Shown: positions 25,244-33,808, counted from the first letter of the stretch. The stretch is 45,616 nt of DNA from Cylindrospermum sp. NIES-4074 (GCA_003994795.1 AP018269.1:3322484-3368099); one strand, 5' to 3'. Program-made: numbers and translations. The notes: generated from the sequence alone by a model not told the origin.

Positions 25244-25942
25244 ATGAGTGGGTTAATAACTGCAATAACCACTGGAATCACAGCCTTTAGTGCTACCAAC
25301 ATCGATGATATTGTTATCCTGACGTTGTTGTTCTCACAAATAAACAAGACCTTCCGCTCTCGTCACATTCTTGCAGGTCAATATCTAGGATTTGCTGTAT
25401 TAGTCGCCGCTAGCCTTCCTGGTTTCTTCGGTAGCTTAATTGTACCCCAGGAATGGATTAGACTACTAGGATTGATGCCAATTATCATTGGTATGACCAG
25501 TTTAATCAAACGCGATGAAGATTCATCAGATGAACTCAATCAAGAGACTGAGCCATCTTATCCCCCAGCACTGGCAAGTTTCCTGGCTCCTCAGACCTAC
25601 AATGTAGCTGCGATCGCCTTTGCTAATGGTAGTGATAATATTAGCGTCTATATACCGTTATTTGCTAACTCAGAAGTAGAGAGTTTGCTAGTGATTATTG
25701 GTGTATTCTTTGCAATGGTGGGTGTGTGGTGTTATGTCGCTTACAAGGCTACCAGTCTACCAGTAATCGCCCAATTTTTAACTGAACATGGTAATACTTT
25801 TGTTCCTTGCATTTTAATTGGGCTAGGTGTATTTATAGTGATGGAAAATATGATTTTTACACTTTTATCAGTAGTTGCTAGTTATCTATTTTCCTTAGCT
25901 TTGGATATGTATAATCAGCCATCGGCTGAACAAAAAAATTAA
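25244..25942 (+). CDS. CadD-family cadmium-resistance transporter-like protein, copy 2
   Basis: A paralogue of the preceding gene (232 residues) with the same order of motifs: TAFSATNIDDIVILTLLFSQ, LGFAVLVAASLPGFFGSLIVP, then GLMPIIIGMTSLIKRDED, and APQTYNVAAIAFANGSDNISVY. The loop between the two halves is acidic (DEDSSDELNQETE) where copy 1 is His-rich, so the two may differ in substrate or form a heteromer. It has a good Shine-Dalgarno (GAAGGA) before ATG 25244 and begins 142 bp after copy 1. It is followed after 85 bp by a secreted protein in the same direction, so all may belong to one LysR-controlled unit. Confidence 0.85.
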   Translation: MSGLITAITTGITAFSATNIDDIVILTLLFSQINKTFRSRHILAGQYLGFAVLVAASLPGFFGSLIVPQEWIRLLGLMPIIIGMTSLIKRDEDSSDELNQETEPSYPPALASFLAPQTYNVAAIAFANGSDNISVYIPLFANSEVESLLVIIGVFFAMVGVWCYVAYKATSLPVIAQFLTEHGNTFVPCILIGLGVFIVMENMIFTLLSVVASYLFSLALDMYNQPSAEQKN

Positions 25943-26027
25943 AGCTTTAATAAAATAAACATCATAAATTAGCTGTTTAAACCTTTTTTCAAAGTTCAAA
26001 ATATACCATCTTCAAAAGGAGTGAATC

Positions 26028-26684
26028 ATGAAAATTTGGAAATCTCTGTTAATCGTCTTAATAATTCTGGTAAATCTCACTGTTGCTCAACCTTCCTTAG
26101 CGGAAGCTCCAAAGTTTACCGAAAATCCTGACTATATAGAAGTCACTCAAGCACTAGATGAACTTTCTCAGGCGACAGCAGCACAACTGCAAGCAGAAGG
26201 TTCTATCCCAGCAGAAACTCAAAGGAAAATCGATGAGTTAGCTTTTCAAAAATACGCTTTAGAGTCGGGAATCAATTGGGGTCAATGTGATAATCAAACA
26301 GGCAAAACCCTAGCTATATACGGTAAAAAGCCCAACAAGAAAGATAATAAAAAGTCCGTCTATGAAAATGGACTGTATTTTCTAGCAGATGGTCAGATTA
26401 CAAAAAGCAGATGGGATTGTGATGGATTTTATTTACCCAATGATGCCAAAATTGTTGGCTTAAATCCTGATGGACAAGTTCAAGAATTTCCAGGCCCAGT
26501 TGCTATAAAAATACCTGATGGTAGCCAGTTGGTAATTAAGACTAACCCAGAAACTGCGGCGATTGAAGTCAATATTCCTAACACTCAATTTGTCAAGACT
26601 GATGTAGCTACTTGGTTTATTCCCAATGTGTCCCAAGCGCTGATAGATACGAAAATTCCCAATGCGCCTCACAAGAAGTCTTGA
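26028..26684 (+). CDS. secreted protein of unknown function
   Basis: A 218-residue ORF I do not recognise. The first 27 residues are a clear Sec signal peptide (MKIWKSLLIVLIILVNLTV, then AQPSLAEA) with likely cleavage after SLA or AEA. The mature part has a helical acidic N-terminal region (about 30-80), two Cys residues (GQCDNQ and RWDCDGF) that may form a disulfide, a Lys/Asn-rich loop (KKPNKKDNKKS) and a beta-rich C-terminal half. A strong Shine-Dalgarno (AAAAGGAGTG) precedes ATG 26028, so it is probably well expressed. Its position behind two CadD-like transporters suggests a periplasmic partner in metal or ion handling, but that is context only. Confidence 0.7.
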   Translation: MKIWKSLLIVLIILVNLTVAQPSLAEAPKFTENPDYIEVTQALDELSQATAAQLQAEGSIPAETQRKIDELAFQKYALESGINWGQCDNQTGKTLAIYGKKPNKKDNKKSVYENGLYFLADGQITKSRWDCDGFYLPNDAKIVGLNPDGQVQEFPGPVAIKIPDGSQLVIKTNPETAAIEVNIPNTQFVKTDVATWFIPNVSQALIDTKIPNAPHKKS

Positions 26685-26995
26685 GGTTAACAGATAGTTA
26701 CTTTCTAAACGCTTTTTATCAATTGACATAAGGTATCAGCCGAAATTTAGAGACAAAATCCCATCAGCGTTGGTGAACAAGCTCTCTAGTTTTGGCTGAT
26801 TTTTTAATAGCCAGTAATTCCGGCTTGTTTTATGACGATATCTGCATTAAAATGAATTTTGAAAAAATGCACAAGCAAATCAGGTATATTTGGGTAGTGC
26901 GACCACCGCACTGGAAGAAAATTTTCTGGAAGCTAATTAGCATTTTTCTGAGTGTTGTTATTAAAGCTACCTCTTTGGGAATCAGGGTGTTATCG

Positions 26996-27418
26996 ATGCA
27001 GCTACAGTCCAAACCCACAGAAACAGATAAAAAGAAGCCAGGACGGCTGAATCCGTCGCGAATTCGGGATCATTTAGCCAACGAGCGTACCTACCTGGCT
27101 TGGATGCGAACGGCGATCGCACTTTTGGGATTTGGTGTCGTCATTGTGCGTTTGCGTGCCTTCCAAGTACCTCTAACGACCTCTCCTGGTAACGGCTGGA
27201 AGTTAGGTCTAGTCTTTTCTCTGGTGGGTTTGATTACAGTTTGGCTCTCCACAGCGCATTATTTCGCTGTTCGTCGTGACATTGAGGAAGATACCTATGA
27301 ACCAACAGACCGCTGGGTTATTCTCTTCAGTCTGGCAATTATGATACTTGGTTCTGGGGTTATTTATTTTGTTTTCACCACTCCGTTAAATCTGTTGAGT
27401 CCGATCACAGCAGATTGA
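26996..27418 (+). CDS. DUF202 (YidH-type) small membrane protein
   Basis: The recognisable part is RIRDHLANERTYLAWMRTAIALLGFGVVIVRL, the signature of DUF202 proteins, followed by two more membrane helices (about 56-77 and 98-120 from this start). Members are small three-helix inner-membrane proteins of unknown role. I chose ATG 26996, giving 140 residues, the usual family size. The frame is open back to 26792, but the extra 68 codons begin at a TTG and show no family features. The preceding 311 bp (26685-26995) contain no other gene; a hairpin-like AGCCGAAATTT ... GGCTGATTTTTTAAT near 26738-26808 could terminate the secreted-protein transcript. Confidence 0.8.
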   Translation: MQLQSKPTETDKKKPGRLNPSRIRDHLANERTYLAWMRTAIALLGFGVVIVRLRAFQVPLTTSPGNGWKLGLVFSLVGLITVWLSTAHYFAVRRDIEEDTYEPTDRWVILFSLAIMILGSGVIYFVFTTPLNLLSPITAD

Positions 27419-27480
27419 TGATTGGTGACCACAAGATAATTAAGTAGGTTGGCACAATAAAATTAAATTATGTCAAAAAA

Positions 27481-27519
27481 GAATAAAAAATAACCCCTTC
27501 CCGCAAGCAGGAAAGGGTT
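27481..27519 (-). terminator. Rho-independent terminator of the pirin gene
   Basis: AACCCCTTCC (27492-27501) and GGAAAGGGTT (27510-27519) form a stem around CGCAAGCA. Read on the minus strand, the stem is followed by TATTTTTTATTC. It lies about 90 bp after the stop codon of the pirin gene. Confidence 0.7.
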
Positions 27520-27609
27520 AGGTTAATTAAGTAATCACCCAAACTTACAGCAGTTTTCAGTTAAATGAACTACATACTGTGGTCTATTCATCTGCAAGTC
27601 GCTGTAATT

Positions 27610-28326
27610 TCACGCCAAATCGAAAAGTAAGATTTCTCCACCAATATTGGTGCTAATTTCCAGTTGTTCTTCCCCAGTTATTTGCACTCCATCGCCGGCT
27701 CTCAGTTCCTCGCCATTTAAGGTAACTATACCTTGAGTTATTTGTAACCAGGCATAACGATGAGGTTTGACGTGATAATTCACAACATCACTTGGCTCTA
27801 AAATAGATGCATATAAATCAATGTCTTGGTGAATCACAACAGCACCATCACGTCCATCTTTAGCCGCAATTAAGCGTAGTTTCCCTCGCTTTTCTTCTGG
27901 AGGAAAAGCCTTTTGTTCATACCTTGGTGTTAAACCTTGTTCGTCAGGAAGAATCCAGATTTGCAGTAAGTGGAGTGGTTCCGTTGGCGAGGGATTAAAT
28001 TCACTGTGCTGGATACCAGTACCAGCACTCATAATTTGTGCATCACCCGGACGAATTACCGAACCTGTACCCAAACTGTCTTTATGTTCTACCGCACCTG
28101 ACAAAACATAAGTCAGAATTTCCATATCTCGATGTCCGTGGGTAGGAAATCCCGCACCTGGTGCGATGCGATCTTCGTTGATTACTCGCAGAGAACGAAA
28201 TCCCATGCGGTTGGGATCGTAAAAACTGCTAAAGGAAAATGTGTGGTAACTATCGAGCCAGCCAATCTGAGCATGACCACGGGCGTTTCTATCATGAATT
28301 ATGTGAGTTTTAGTTGTCTGAGACAT
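27610..28326 (-). CDS. pirin-family protein (YhhW-like bicupin)
   Basis: This 238-residue bicupin has N-terminal cupin features including [18 protein letters not shown] (HxH metal-binding motif) and AGTGIQHSE, which supplies further ligands; the iron-binding pattern of YhhW/pirin (His, His, His, Glu) is intact. The second cupin (about 140-238) is degenerate, as usual. YhhW-type proteins show quercetin dioxygenase activity in vitro; the in vivo role is unknown, often stress-linked. A clear Shine-Dalgarno (GAGGGGA) lies before ATG 28326. It has its own terminator, so it is probably monocistronic. The start [17 protein letters not shown] is a strong family match. Confidence 0.93.
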   Translation of the reverse strand: MSQTTKTHIIHDRNARGHAQIGWLDSYHTFSFSSFYDPNRMGFRSLRVINEDRIAPGAGFPTHGHRDMEILTYVLSGAVEHKDSLGTGSVIRPGDAQIMSAGTGIQHSEFNPSPTEPLHLLQIWILPDEQGLTPRYEQKAFPPEEKRGKLRLIAAKDGRDGAVVIHQDIDLYASILEPSDVVNYHVKPHRYAWLQITQGIVTLNGEELRAGDGVQITGEEQLEISTNIGGEILLFDLA

Positions 28327-28499
28327 AAATTCCCCTCTTTTTTGGTGGGTTTTTAATTATCAAATTTGGCAGCAATTATTGGATATTTATTTGGTTTTTG
28401 GTTCAAGTTTAGAAATATTGGTAATTCATCTGCAAATTATCTATCACCATTAACTAGAACCTGGTTTTGAACTATTTCAATAATAAAGTATCTAACCAT

Positions 28500-28534
28500 A
28501 AAATGAAAAGTACGCACTTGAAAGTGACGTACTT
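28500..28534 (-). terminator. probable terminator of the dps gene
   Basis: AAGTACGCACTT and AAGTGACGTACTT (28508-28534) form a stem with one bulge around GA. On the minus strand it is followed by TTCATTTT. It starts about 50 bp after the dps stop codon. The T-run is interrupted, so efficiency is uncertain. Confidence 0.55.
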
Positions 28535-28584
28535 ACCAAAAAGTTACTATGAGAATTGAATTGGCTTATTTACATAATAAGCAG

Positions 28585-29154
28585 TTATTTCGCTACGGCT
28601 GTTTTTTGAGTTTTAGTAGTAGCCGCTGCACCATTATCTCCCTTCGCTGGGTATTCTTGCAGATGAGCTTCTAAGAACCAGAGTCGTTTGTCAATGGTGC
28701 GAGAAATTTCGGTGTAAATATCAGCGGTGTCAGCATCACCTAGATCATTAGTTTTGGCGATCGCTTTTCTGATGTGTTTGGCGTAGGGTGCAAAACGATC
28801 TGCTAAGGCTGTGACGTGCTCTTTTCCATCCACAGCCTCGAAGGGAAACTCTGGCAGGATGGAATTACTAGCGGCGATGCGAGCTGTTCCTAAAGCGTAT
28901 CCACCCAAAGCGGTGATGCGTTCAGCAACTAAATCGACGAATTCTTCCAATTCCCCAGCTAGCACGTCAAACAATTCGTGCAACTGATAGAAATCTGTGC
29001 CTTTCACATTCCAGTGCGCCTGCTTTGTTTGGGTTTTCAGATCCAAAGTGGCTGCTAAAGTTTGGTTGAGAATGGACACGATTTCTAATCGCACTTCTGT
29101 AGAAATATCAATCCGGGTAGGGAACAACCGCGATGAAAGTTTGTGATCGCTCAT
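28585..29154 (-). CDS. dps: Dps-family DNA protection / ferroxidase protein
   Basis: A 189-residue mini-ferritin that forms dodecamers, oxidises Fe(II) with H2O2 and stores iron. Intersubunit ferroxidase ligands are spaced exactly as in E. coli Dps: His47 (QAHWNVKG), His59, Asp63 (LHELFD), Asp74 and Glu78 (DLVAE). The C-terminal tail (about 167-189, with GAAATTKTQKTAVAK) is Lys-rich and probably disordered, and could bind DNA; the N-terminus is also basic. The start is ATG 29154 after a GAGG ribosome-binding site. Nostocales carry several Dps paralogues, and which one this is cannot be told here. It lies in a stress-gene group with pirin and an aldo/keto reductase. Confidence 0.93.
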   Translation of the reverse strand: MSDHKLSSRLFPTRIDISTEVRLEIVSILNQTLAATLDLKTQTKQAHWNVKGTDFYQLHELFDVLAGELEEFVDLVAERITALGGYALGTARIAASNSILPEFPFEAVDGKEHVTALADRFAPYAKHIRKAIAKTNDLGDADTADIYTEISRTIDKRLWFLEAHLQEYPAKGDNGAAATTKTQKTAVAK

Positions 29155-29290
29155 GATTCAACCTCAGGGTTTGTACACCATAAATGTACTGATATTTGCT
29201 GGCTACAGGCAACTCCCTAGCGGTAGATATAATTCATGCCAGAAGTTAAGTTGACGATTAAGGGAATTAATGCTGTTGGTTGCTTTGGGG

Positions 29291-30343
29291 TTAGATGTGA
29301 TGGTTATCTATTGAGCTAAATGTGCCACCAAAAAGGCGATCGCGAATAACCTGATTTTGCAAGAATTCATGGGGGAAACCCAAATCAATTTTACTCACGT
29401 CATGCAGTCGTTGCAGATGTTCTGGCGAAAGGGTGACATCCAAATAACCCAAGTTATCTTGAAATTGACTGAGCTTTCTCGCGCCAACAATGGGGACAAT
29501 GACACCAGGTTGAGCGCGTAACCAAGCCAGTGCTACCTGTGAAGGTGTGTGTCCAATTTCCGCAGCAACTTCGCCGACTACTTGCGCGATCGCTAAATTC
29601 TGTTCAGTAATACTCCCCATCGCTGGATTTGCCAATCTTCCCTGATCTTCAGTTACTGGAATTGGCTGGTTATACTTACCTGTTAGCACTCCACCACCAA
29701 GGGGAGACCAAGGTGTCACCGCCAAGTCGAAGGCTTTAGCTAGGGGTAACAAGTCCCGTTCTGGTGTGCGCTGAATCAAACTATACTCAATTTGCAGAGC
29801 GACAAACTGCGTCCATCCTTCATATTTGGCGATGGTATTGGCTTGAGCAACAATCCAAGCGGGTGTGTCAGAGATACCGATGTAAAGGATTTTGCCTTGA
29901 CGTACCAAATCATCAAGCGATCGCAAAACTTCTTCCACAGGTGTGGTAAAGTCCCAAGCGTGCAACCAAAATAAATCGATATAGTCGGTATTCAGCCGTT
30001 TTAAGCTACCTTCTAACGACTGGATCAAATTCTTGCGATGATTACCGCTGGCGTTGGGGTCGCCTTTGCGCTCATTCATCCGTAGGGGAAAACTATATTT
30101 AGTCGCAACTACAAAGCGTTCCCGGTCTTGAGCCACAAACTCACCAACAATTTTCTCACTGCTGCCATCAGTGTAACCATTGGCGGTATCAATAAAATTT
30201 CCCCCTGCTTCCACATAGGCATCAAAGATTTTTCGACTTTCGTCTTTGGATGCTCCCCAACCCCAGTCTTCACCAAAGGTCATGGTTCCCAAAGAGAGTT
30301 CAGAAACTCTCAACCCGCTTTTGCCCAAAAGTTTATATCTCAT
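29291..30343 (-). CDS. aldo/keto reductase
   Basis: This 350-residue (beta/alpha)8-barrel NADPH oxidoreductase has the catalytic tetrad Asp52, Tyr57 (FIDTANGYTDG), Lys82 (VVATKYS) and His128 (FWLHAWD). The C-terminal GARKLSQFQDNLGYLDVTL supplies the NADP-phosphate contacts. GTMTFGEDWGWGASKDES at the N-terminus places it in the YajO/Tas-like group that reduces aldehydes. It sits 81 bp downstream of an AraC regulator on the same strand, so it is likely its target or cotranscribed. Start ATG 30343. Confidence 0.93.
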   Translation of the reverse strand: MRYKLLGKSGLRVSELSLGTMTFGEDWGWGASKDESRKIFDAYVEAGGNFIDTANGYTDGSSEKIVGEFVAQDRERFVVATKYSFPLRMNERKGDPNASGNHRKNLIQSLEGSLKRLNTDYIDLFWLHAWDFTTPVEEVLRSLDDLVRQGKILYIGISDTPAWIVAQANTIAKYEGWTQFVALQIEYSLIQRTPERDLLPLAKAFDLAVTPWSPLGGGVLTGKYNQPIPVTEDQGRLANPAMGSITEQNLAIAQVVGEVAAEIGHTPSQVALAWLRAQPGVIVPIVGARKLSQFQDNLGYLDVTLSPEHLQRLHDVSKIDLGFPHEFLQNQVIRDRLFGGTFSSIDNHHI

Positions 30344-30424
30344 GATTCAGCCGTTCCCAAATTTACATACAAACAGTAGTCAGGATGCTTGCTAACACTG
30401 GATTTTTAAATTTTGAATTGCTTA

Positions 30425-31333
30425 CTATCTCACCTGTTCTCTGTAGACTTTTGGCGTTGTACCCATCAGTTTGCGAAAGACGTTTGTAAAGTGACTTTGA
30501 TTCTGAAAACCCACTAATTGATAGATTTGGTCTATTGTTTTTTCAGAGCGAGTCAATAAAACTTTGGCTTTTTCAATTCGGCAATTCATCACATACTGAT
30601 GAGGTGCAAAACCCGTTGACTGTTTGAACAGGCGCGAAAAATGATACATACTCATACCCACCACAGCGGAAATTTCCGCTAAGGACAAATCTTTGTCGAG
30701 GTTGTCATGAATATATGAGATGGCTTGTTGCAACTTTAGCCGCGACAAACCTTTACCTTGAGTGTATTGGGGGATATTTTCTGGATATGCGCCATAGCGC
30801 TTCAGCAGGTGAATGCAGAGGGTATTAGCCAGAGATTCGATGTAAATACGACTACCCATACCATCAGATTCTAGTTCTGATTTCAGTGCCAGCCCAATCT
30901 GCTGAATTAGAGGATCGGGTGTAAAAAAATGGGGCGTGATATCAATATTCTGCAAATCTGCTGACTCTAAGGCGATGCGATTGAAAAAAGTTGGTTCTAA
31001 ACTGAGGAGGATAAATTCTCCCCCTGACTCGCAACGCGACAGATGATGAATGTTTGCCGGAATCACTGTAACATCACCATTAGTGATGCGTTCATGCTGA
31101 GTACGTCCATTTAACACCCGCTCCACTTTTTTAATACCACAGTCTAGGCTAATGCCGATAATGTGCTGGTGAAAGTAGTGTTCGGGTGTTTCGTGGCTAG
31201 GCTGTCGATGATGATCTAAGCGAATACCATCCCAGTTAGCATGGTAACTAGAAACCAGGGGCGATCGCGGCAGAATTTCTGAACAAGCGTGTTCTTGAAC
31301 AAAATCAACAGTAACAACTTTCTCTTCTGGCAT
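30425..31333 (-). CDS. AraC-family transcriptional regulator
   Basis: This 302-residue protein has a cupin-like N-terminal sensor half and a C-terminal double helix-turn-helix (about 203-300) with DKDLSLAEISAVVGMSMYHF, then SRLFKQSTGFAPHQYVM, and the second motif IDQIYQLVGFQNQSHFTNVFRK. This is the full AraC/XylS signature. The effector is unknown. It is divergent from the DCC-protein gene (95 bp between starts) and upstream of an aldo/keto reductase on its own strand, so either could be a target. Start ATG 31333; no obvious Shine-Dalgarno. Confidence 0.93.
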   Translation of the reverse strand: MPEEKVVTVDFVQEHACSEILPRSPLVSSYHANWDGIRLDHHRQPSHETPEHYFHQHIIGISLDCGIKKVERVLNGRTQHERITNGDVTVIPANIHHLSRCESGGEFILLSLEPTFFNRIALESADLQNIDITPHFFTPDPLIQQIGLALKSELESDGMGSRIYIESLANTLCIHLLKRYGAYPENIPQYTQGKGLSRLKLQQAISYIHDNLDKDLSLAEISAVVGMSMYHFSRLFKQSTGFAPHQYVMNCRIEKAKVLLTRSEKTIDQIYQLVGFQNQSHFTNVFRKLMGTTPKVYREQVR

Positions 31334-31428
31334 CGTTTTCGCCCCAGAAATAACTTGGCTTCAGGTTTGAAGCTATAGGTACTTTCTCCAATATCCTAGA
31401 CTATTATCCCAAAATAGCTGTTATTGCC

Positions 31429-31842
31429 ATGAATTACTATGTCATCTACGACGGGAATTGCAATCTCTGCGTCACGTTAGTGCAATTGCTAGAAACCCTA
31501 GACCAAGGAAAGCTGTTTCATTATGCCCCCATGCAAGATGAGCAGACACTTGGACAGTGGGGAATTACCCCCCAAGATTGTGAACAGGGCATGATTTTAA
31601 TTGATGGTAATGCCCCAGAAAGACGTTGGCAAGGCAGTGCTGCTGCGGAAGAGATTGGGCGCTTATTGCCAGTGGGAAGTGTATTTGTAGACGCTTATCG
31701 CGCCTTACCGGGGATGAAGTGGGCTGGCGATCGCTTTTACGAACAAATCCGCGATCGCCGCTATACCCTTTTTGGCAAACGTTCTAGTACCTATCAATCG
31801 GCATATTGTATAGATGGTAGCTGTAAACCCAATAACGAGTAA
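31429..31842 (+). CDS. DCC-family thiol-disulfide oxidoreductase (DUF393)
   Basis: This 137-residue thioredoxin-fold protein carries the defining motif YDGNCNLCV, with the redox-active pair Cys11-x-x-Cys14. The downstream conserved blocks of the family are present (QGMILIDG, GSAAAEEIGRLLP, then RDRRYTLFGK). Two further Cys residues sit in the C-terminal AYCIDGSC. DCC proteins are thought to reduce or isomerise disulfides; physiological partners are unknown. Start ATG 31429 opens directly into the first strand, as expected. It is divergent from the AraC regulator. Confidence 0.9.
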   Translation: MNYYVIYDGNCNLCVTLVQLLETLDQGKLFHYAPMQDEQTLGQWGITPQDCEQGMILIDGNAPERRWQGSAAAEEIGRLLPVGSVFVDAYRALPGMKWAGDRFYEQIRDRRYTLFGKRSSTYQSAYCIDGSCKPNNE

Positions 31843-31907
31843 TCAAGAGTCTGAGGGATTTTTAGTACATGGGTTCGTCGTGAGAATAATCGGCGTGGAG
31901 GATTATC

Positions 31908-32294
31908 ATGAAAAGTAAGATCCAAAATCGGTACAATCCAGATTACGTTTCTGCTCCTGGGGATACCCTACTGGAAGTTCTGGAAGAACGGGGAATGACC
32001 CAGGCAGAACTGGCGGAACGGACAGGAAGACCAAAAAAAACAATTAATGAAATTATTAAGGGTAAAGCAGCAATTACCCCTGAAACAGCATTACAGCTAG
32101 AACTGGTATTCAATATCCCAGCTAGTTTTTGGAACAACCACGAACGACACTACCGGGAATTTTTAGCGCAACAGGAAGAAAAAGAGCGCTTAAAAAAGCA
32201 AGTAGCATACCTTAAAATAATTCCGGTTACAGCCATTAACCCTGGAAAGCTGATTATTCGACAACTAGCAGGGCGATTAGCGCGATATGGCTGA
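31908..32294 (+). CDS. HigA-like XRE antitoxin, apparently shortened, no toxin partner
   Basis: This 128-residue ORF has a helix-turn-helix (about 16-72): PGDTLLEVLEERGMTQAELA, then ERTGRPKKTINEIIKGKAAI, typical of HigA/VapI-type antitoxins. The sequence FWNNHERHYREFLAQQEEKERLKKQ matches the start of the coiled linker in longer cyanobacterial HigA-like proteins, which continue for another 200 or so residues into a peptidase-like domain. Here the frame ends soon after in ARLARYG. No HigB-type toxin lies upstream (the DCC gene is 65 bp away) or downstream. A good Shine-Dalgarno (TGGAGG) precedes ATG 31908, so the fragment may still be expressed as a DNA-binding protein. Confidence 0.8.
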   Translation: MKSKIQNRYNPDYVSAPGDTLLEVLEERGMTQAELAERTGRPKKTINEIIKGKAAITPETALQLELVFNIPASFWNNHERHYREFLAQQEEKERLKKQVAYLKIIPVTAINPGKLIIRQLAGRLARYG

Positions 32295-32299
32295 ATTCT

Positions 32300-32728
32300 T
32301 TACTCACTTGATTTATTAAATACCTCTAAAATTTGTCGGCAAATCTGTTTAAGCTGTTCCCCGATTTGGGGCGAAGGTACAGTTTCGCCTACAAAACTCC
32401 AGTTTTCCACCGTCGAAAGTCGCCACACCTCGCCACGATGATCGAAGCCAGCAACTTCAACACCGATCGCACGCCGGGAGTTATTTAGGGCATCATGATA
32501 AAACCGGATTTGAATCAAAACACTGCGACTACGCCAAGACTTGCTGATTCCCGGAAAGTGAAAGCCAATATCTATCGACTCAGGATCAACTAACTCCCTG
32601 GTTTCTGGGTCATTCTGCCAAGGTTTGAGATCCGATTTAGCATCAGGAAACTCGAATTTGAACAGATTAACTGCCGTAGCAATCTTGCTGGCTAGTTCAA
32701 GGTTTGTTGCCTGTTCAGATGCATTCAC
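32300..32728 (-). CDS. conserved-looking protein of unknown function
   Basis: I do not recognise this 142-residue soluble protein. It has no signal peptide and no Cys. A helical N-terminus (to about 25) is followed by a mixed alpha/beta core with IGFHFPGISKSWRSRSVLIQ and GFDHRGEVWRLSTVENW, rich in Arg and Trp, then a terminal helix (QIGEQLKQICRQILEVFN). It is convergent with the HigA-like gene, with only 5 bp between stop codons. Convergence argues against it being the toxin of that module, although the pairing is tight enough to mention. Start ATG 32728. Confidence 0.6.
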   Translation of the reverse strand: MNASEQATNLELASKIATAVNLFKFEFPDAKSDLKPWQNDPETRELVDPESIDIGFHFPGISKSWRSRSVLIQIRFYHDALNNSRRAIGVEVAGFDHRGEVWRLSTVENWSFVGETVPSPQIGEQLKQICRQILEVFNKSSE

Positions 32729-33101
32729 GAAAAAACACTCCTATTTTGCGTCAGTCTATGGGCGATGTGACGACAGAAAAACCGCCAGAAGGCTTATCCT
32801 ATTAGTGTTTTACCTTATCAATACCTTTTAGATTAAGCAACTCCCTATCATGCTTTCCTCACAATTATTTTGACCAAAAGCAGCCAAAAACCCTTGATTT
32901 CAGACTTTTGGCTGAGTAATACTTTTGAGTAATTATACTTAATCTTTTCAGAAAGCAGCTAAAACTCTGCTTTATATCGAAAGAAGTGGGTAAAGTTTGA
33001 AAATTTTTTGCAAAAATCTTGGCTGACAAAAAAGATAAATTACGCTAGCGATCTAAAATTACACTATTAATTGGCACACACAAAATAAATAAGTTTAGTT
33101 T
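32729..33101. other. intergenic, promoter region of psbQ
   Basis: About 373 bp between divergent genes. AT-rich, with the decaying dyad GACCAAAAGCAGCC / GACTTTTGGCTGAG around 32869-32917. A possible psbQ promoter lies near 33020-33060 (TTGGCTGACA upstream of AT-rich DNA), but I cannot fix it. Confidence 0.35.
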
Positions 33102-33569
33102 ATGGCGCGTCAACGTTCGATTTTTTCACTAATTCTCGTACTACTGTCAACATTCATCATCAGTTGTGGCAGTCCTAGCGCCGCAGTTGCACCTCCAACC
33201 TACACCGCAGCCCAATTAGAGAAAATTCAGGCATATATTCCTGATATTCAGACTGTACGCGATCGCGTTGGTGAACTAGAAACTCTGATCAAAAAAAGTG
33301 ATTGGATCTATGTGGGTAACTTCATACATGGCCCCATAACCGAAGCAAAGCTGAACCTGACTTTTGTTATCCCCAACCTGCTACCCCAAGACCAATCCGC
33401 AGCACGTCAGATCACAAGGGATTTGTCTAACCACTTGATTAAAATCGACCAAGCTGCTAAGGCTGGTAACACTCAACTAGCCTTGAGTAATTACCAAGCT
33501 GTTGTTACAGATCTTGACAAATTCCTGCAATTAGTGCCTAAAGCTAGCAGTTCATCAGAGGCCAGCTAG
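33102..33569 (+). CDS. psbQ: photosystem II extrinsic lipoprotein PsbQ (CyanoQ)
   Basis: This 155-residue protein starts with a lipoprotein signal (residues 1-21) and a lipobox ending IISC, so Cys22 would be lipidated and anchor it on the lumenal side of the thylakoid. The mature part is a four-helix bundle. DIQTVRDRVGELETLIKKSDWIYVGNFIHGPITEAKLNLTFV is the conserved PsbQ core, with the Trp-Ile-Tyr-Val and HGP segments seen in other CyanoQ proteins. CyanoQ stabilises the oxygen-evolving complex of photosystem II, especially under low Ca2+ or Cl-. Its size is normal. The tail (ASSSSEAS) is low-complexity. It is monocistronic in this context and the clearest photosynthesis gene in the window. 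Confidence 0.92.
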   Translation: MARQRSIFSLILVLLSTFIISCGSPSAAVAPPTYTAAQLEKIQAYIPDIQTVRDRVGELETLIKKSDWIYVGNFIHGPITEAKLNLTFVIPNLLPQDQSAARQITRDLSNHLIKIDQAAKAGNTQLALSNYQAVVTDLDKFLQLVPKASSSSEAS

Positions 33570-33635
33570 GCAAGAGGGGGGAAAATGGGATCAGGAGACA
33601 ATAAAACAGAACTTACGCATGGGTAGGAAGAACCA

Positions 33636-33808
33636 AGGGTGTAGGGTGTAGGGTGTAGGGGTTAGGGTGTAGGGGAAAGACAGAAGGGGGGAAATACTTT
33701 TCCTCTGCCTCTACCTTTTCCCCACAACGCCAGTCGCTACAACGGAGGAAACCTCCGCAACGCGCTGGCTCCCCCACACCCCACACCCTACACCCTACAC
33801 CCTACACT
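33636..33808. repeat. GTAGGGT heptad repeats in inverted arrangement
   Basis: Tandem GTAGGGT-type heptads (33636-33674, G-rich strand) face the complementary ACACCCTAC heptads (33772-33808). The block between carries CCTCTGCCTCTACC and GGAGGAAACCTCC. The two arms could form a long hairpin. This is a simple-sequence family common in Nostocales spacers. It fills most of the gap between psbQ and the flavoprotein gene. Confidence 0.75.

Noticed and set aside
31908-32728. Two-gene toxin-antitoxin module (HigA-like plus unknown ORF)
   Set aside because: The genes are convergent rather than cotranscribed, and the second protein has no toxin-family resemblance that I can see.
33636-33808. CRISPR array
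   Set aside because: Units are 7-bp simple repeats without unique spacers, arranged as an inverted pair; no cas genes.
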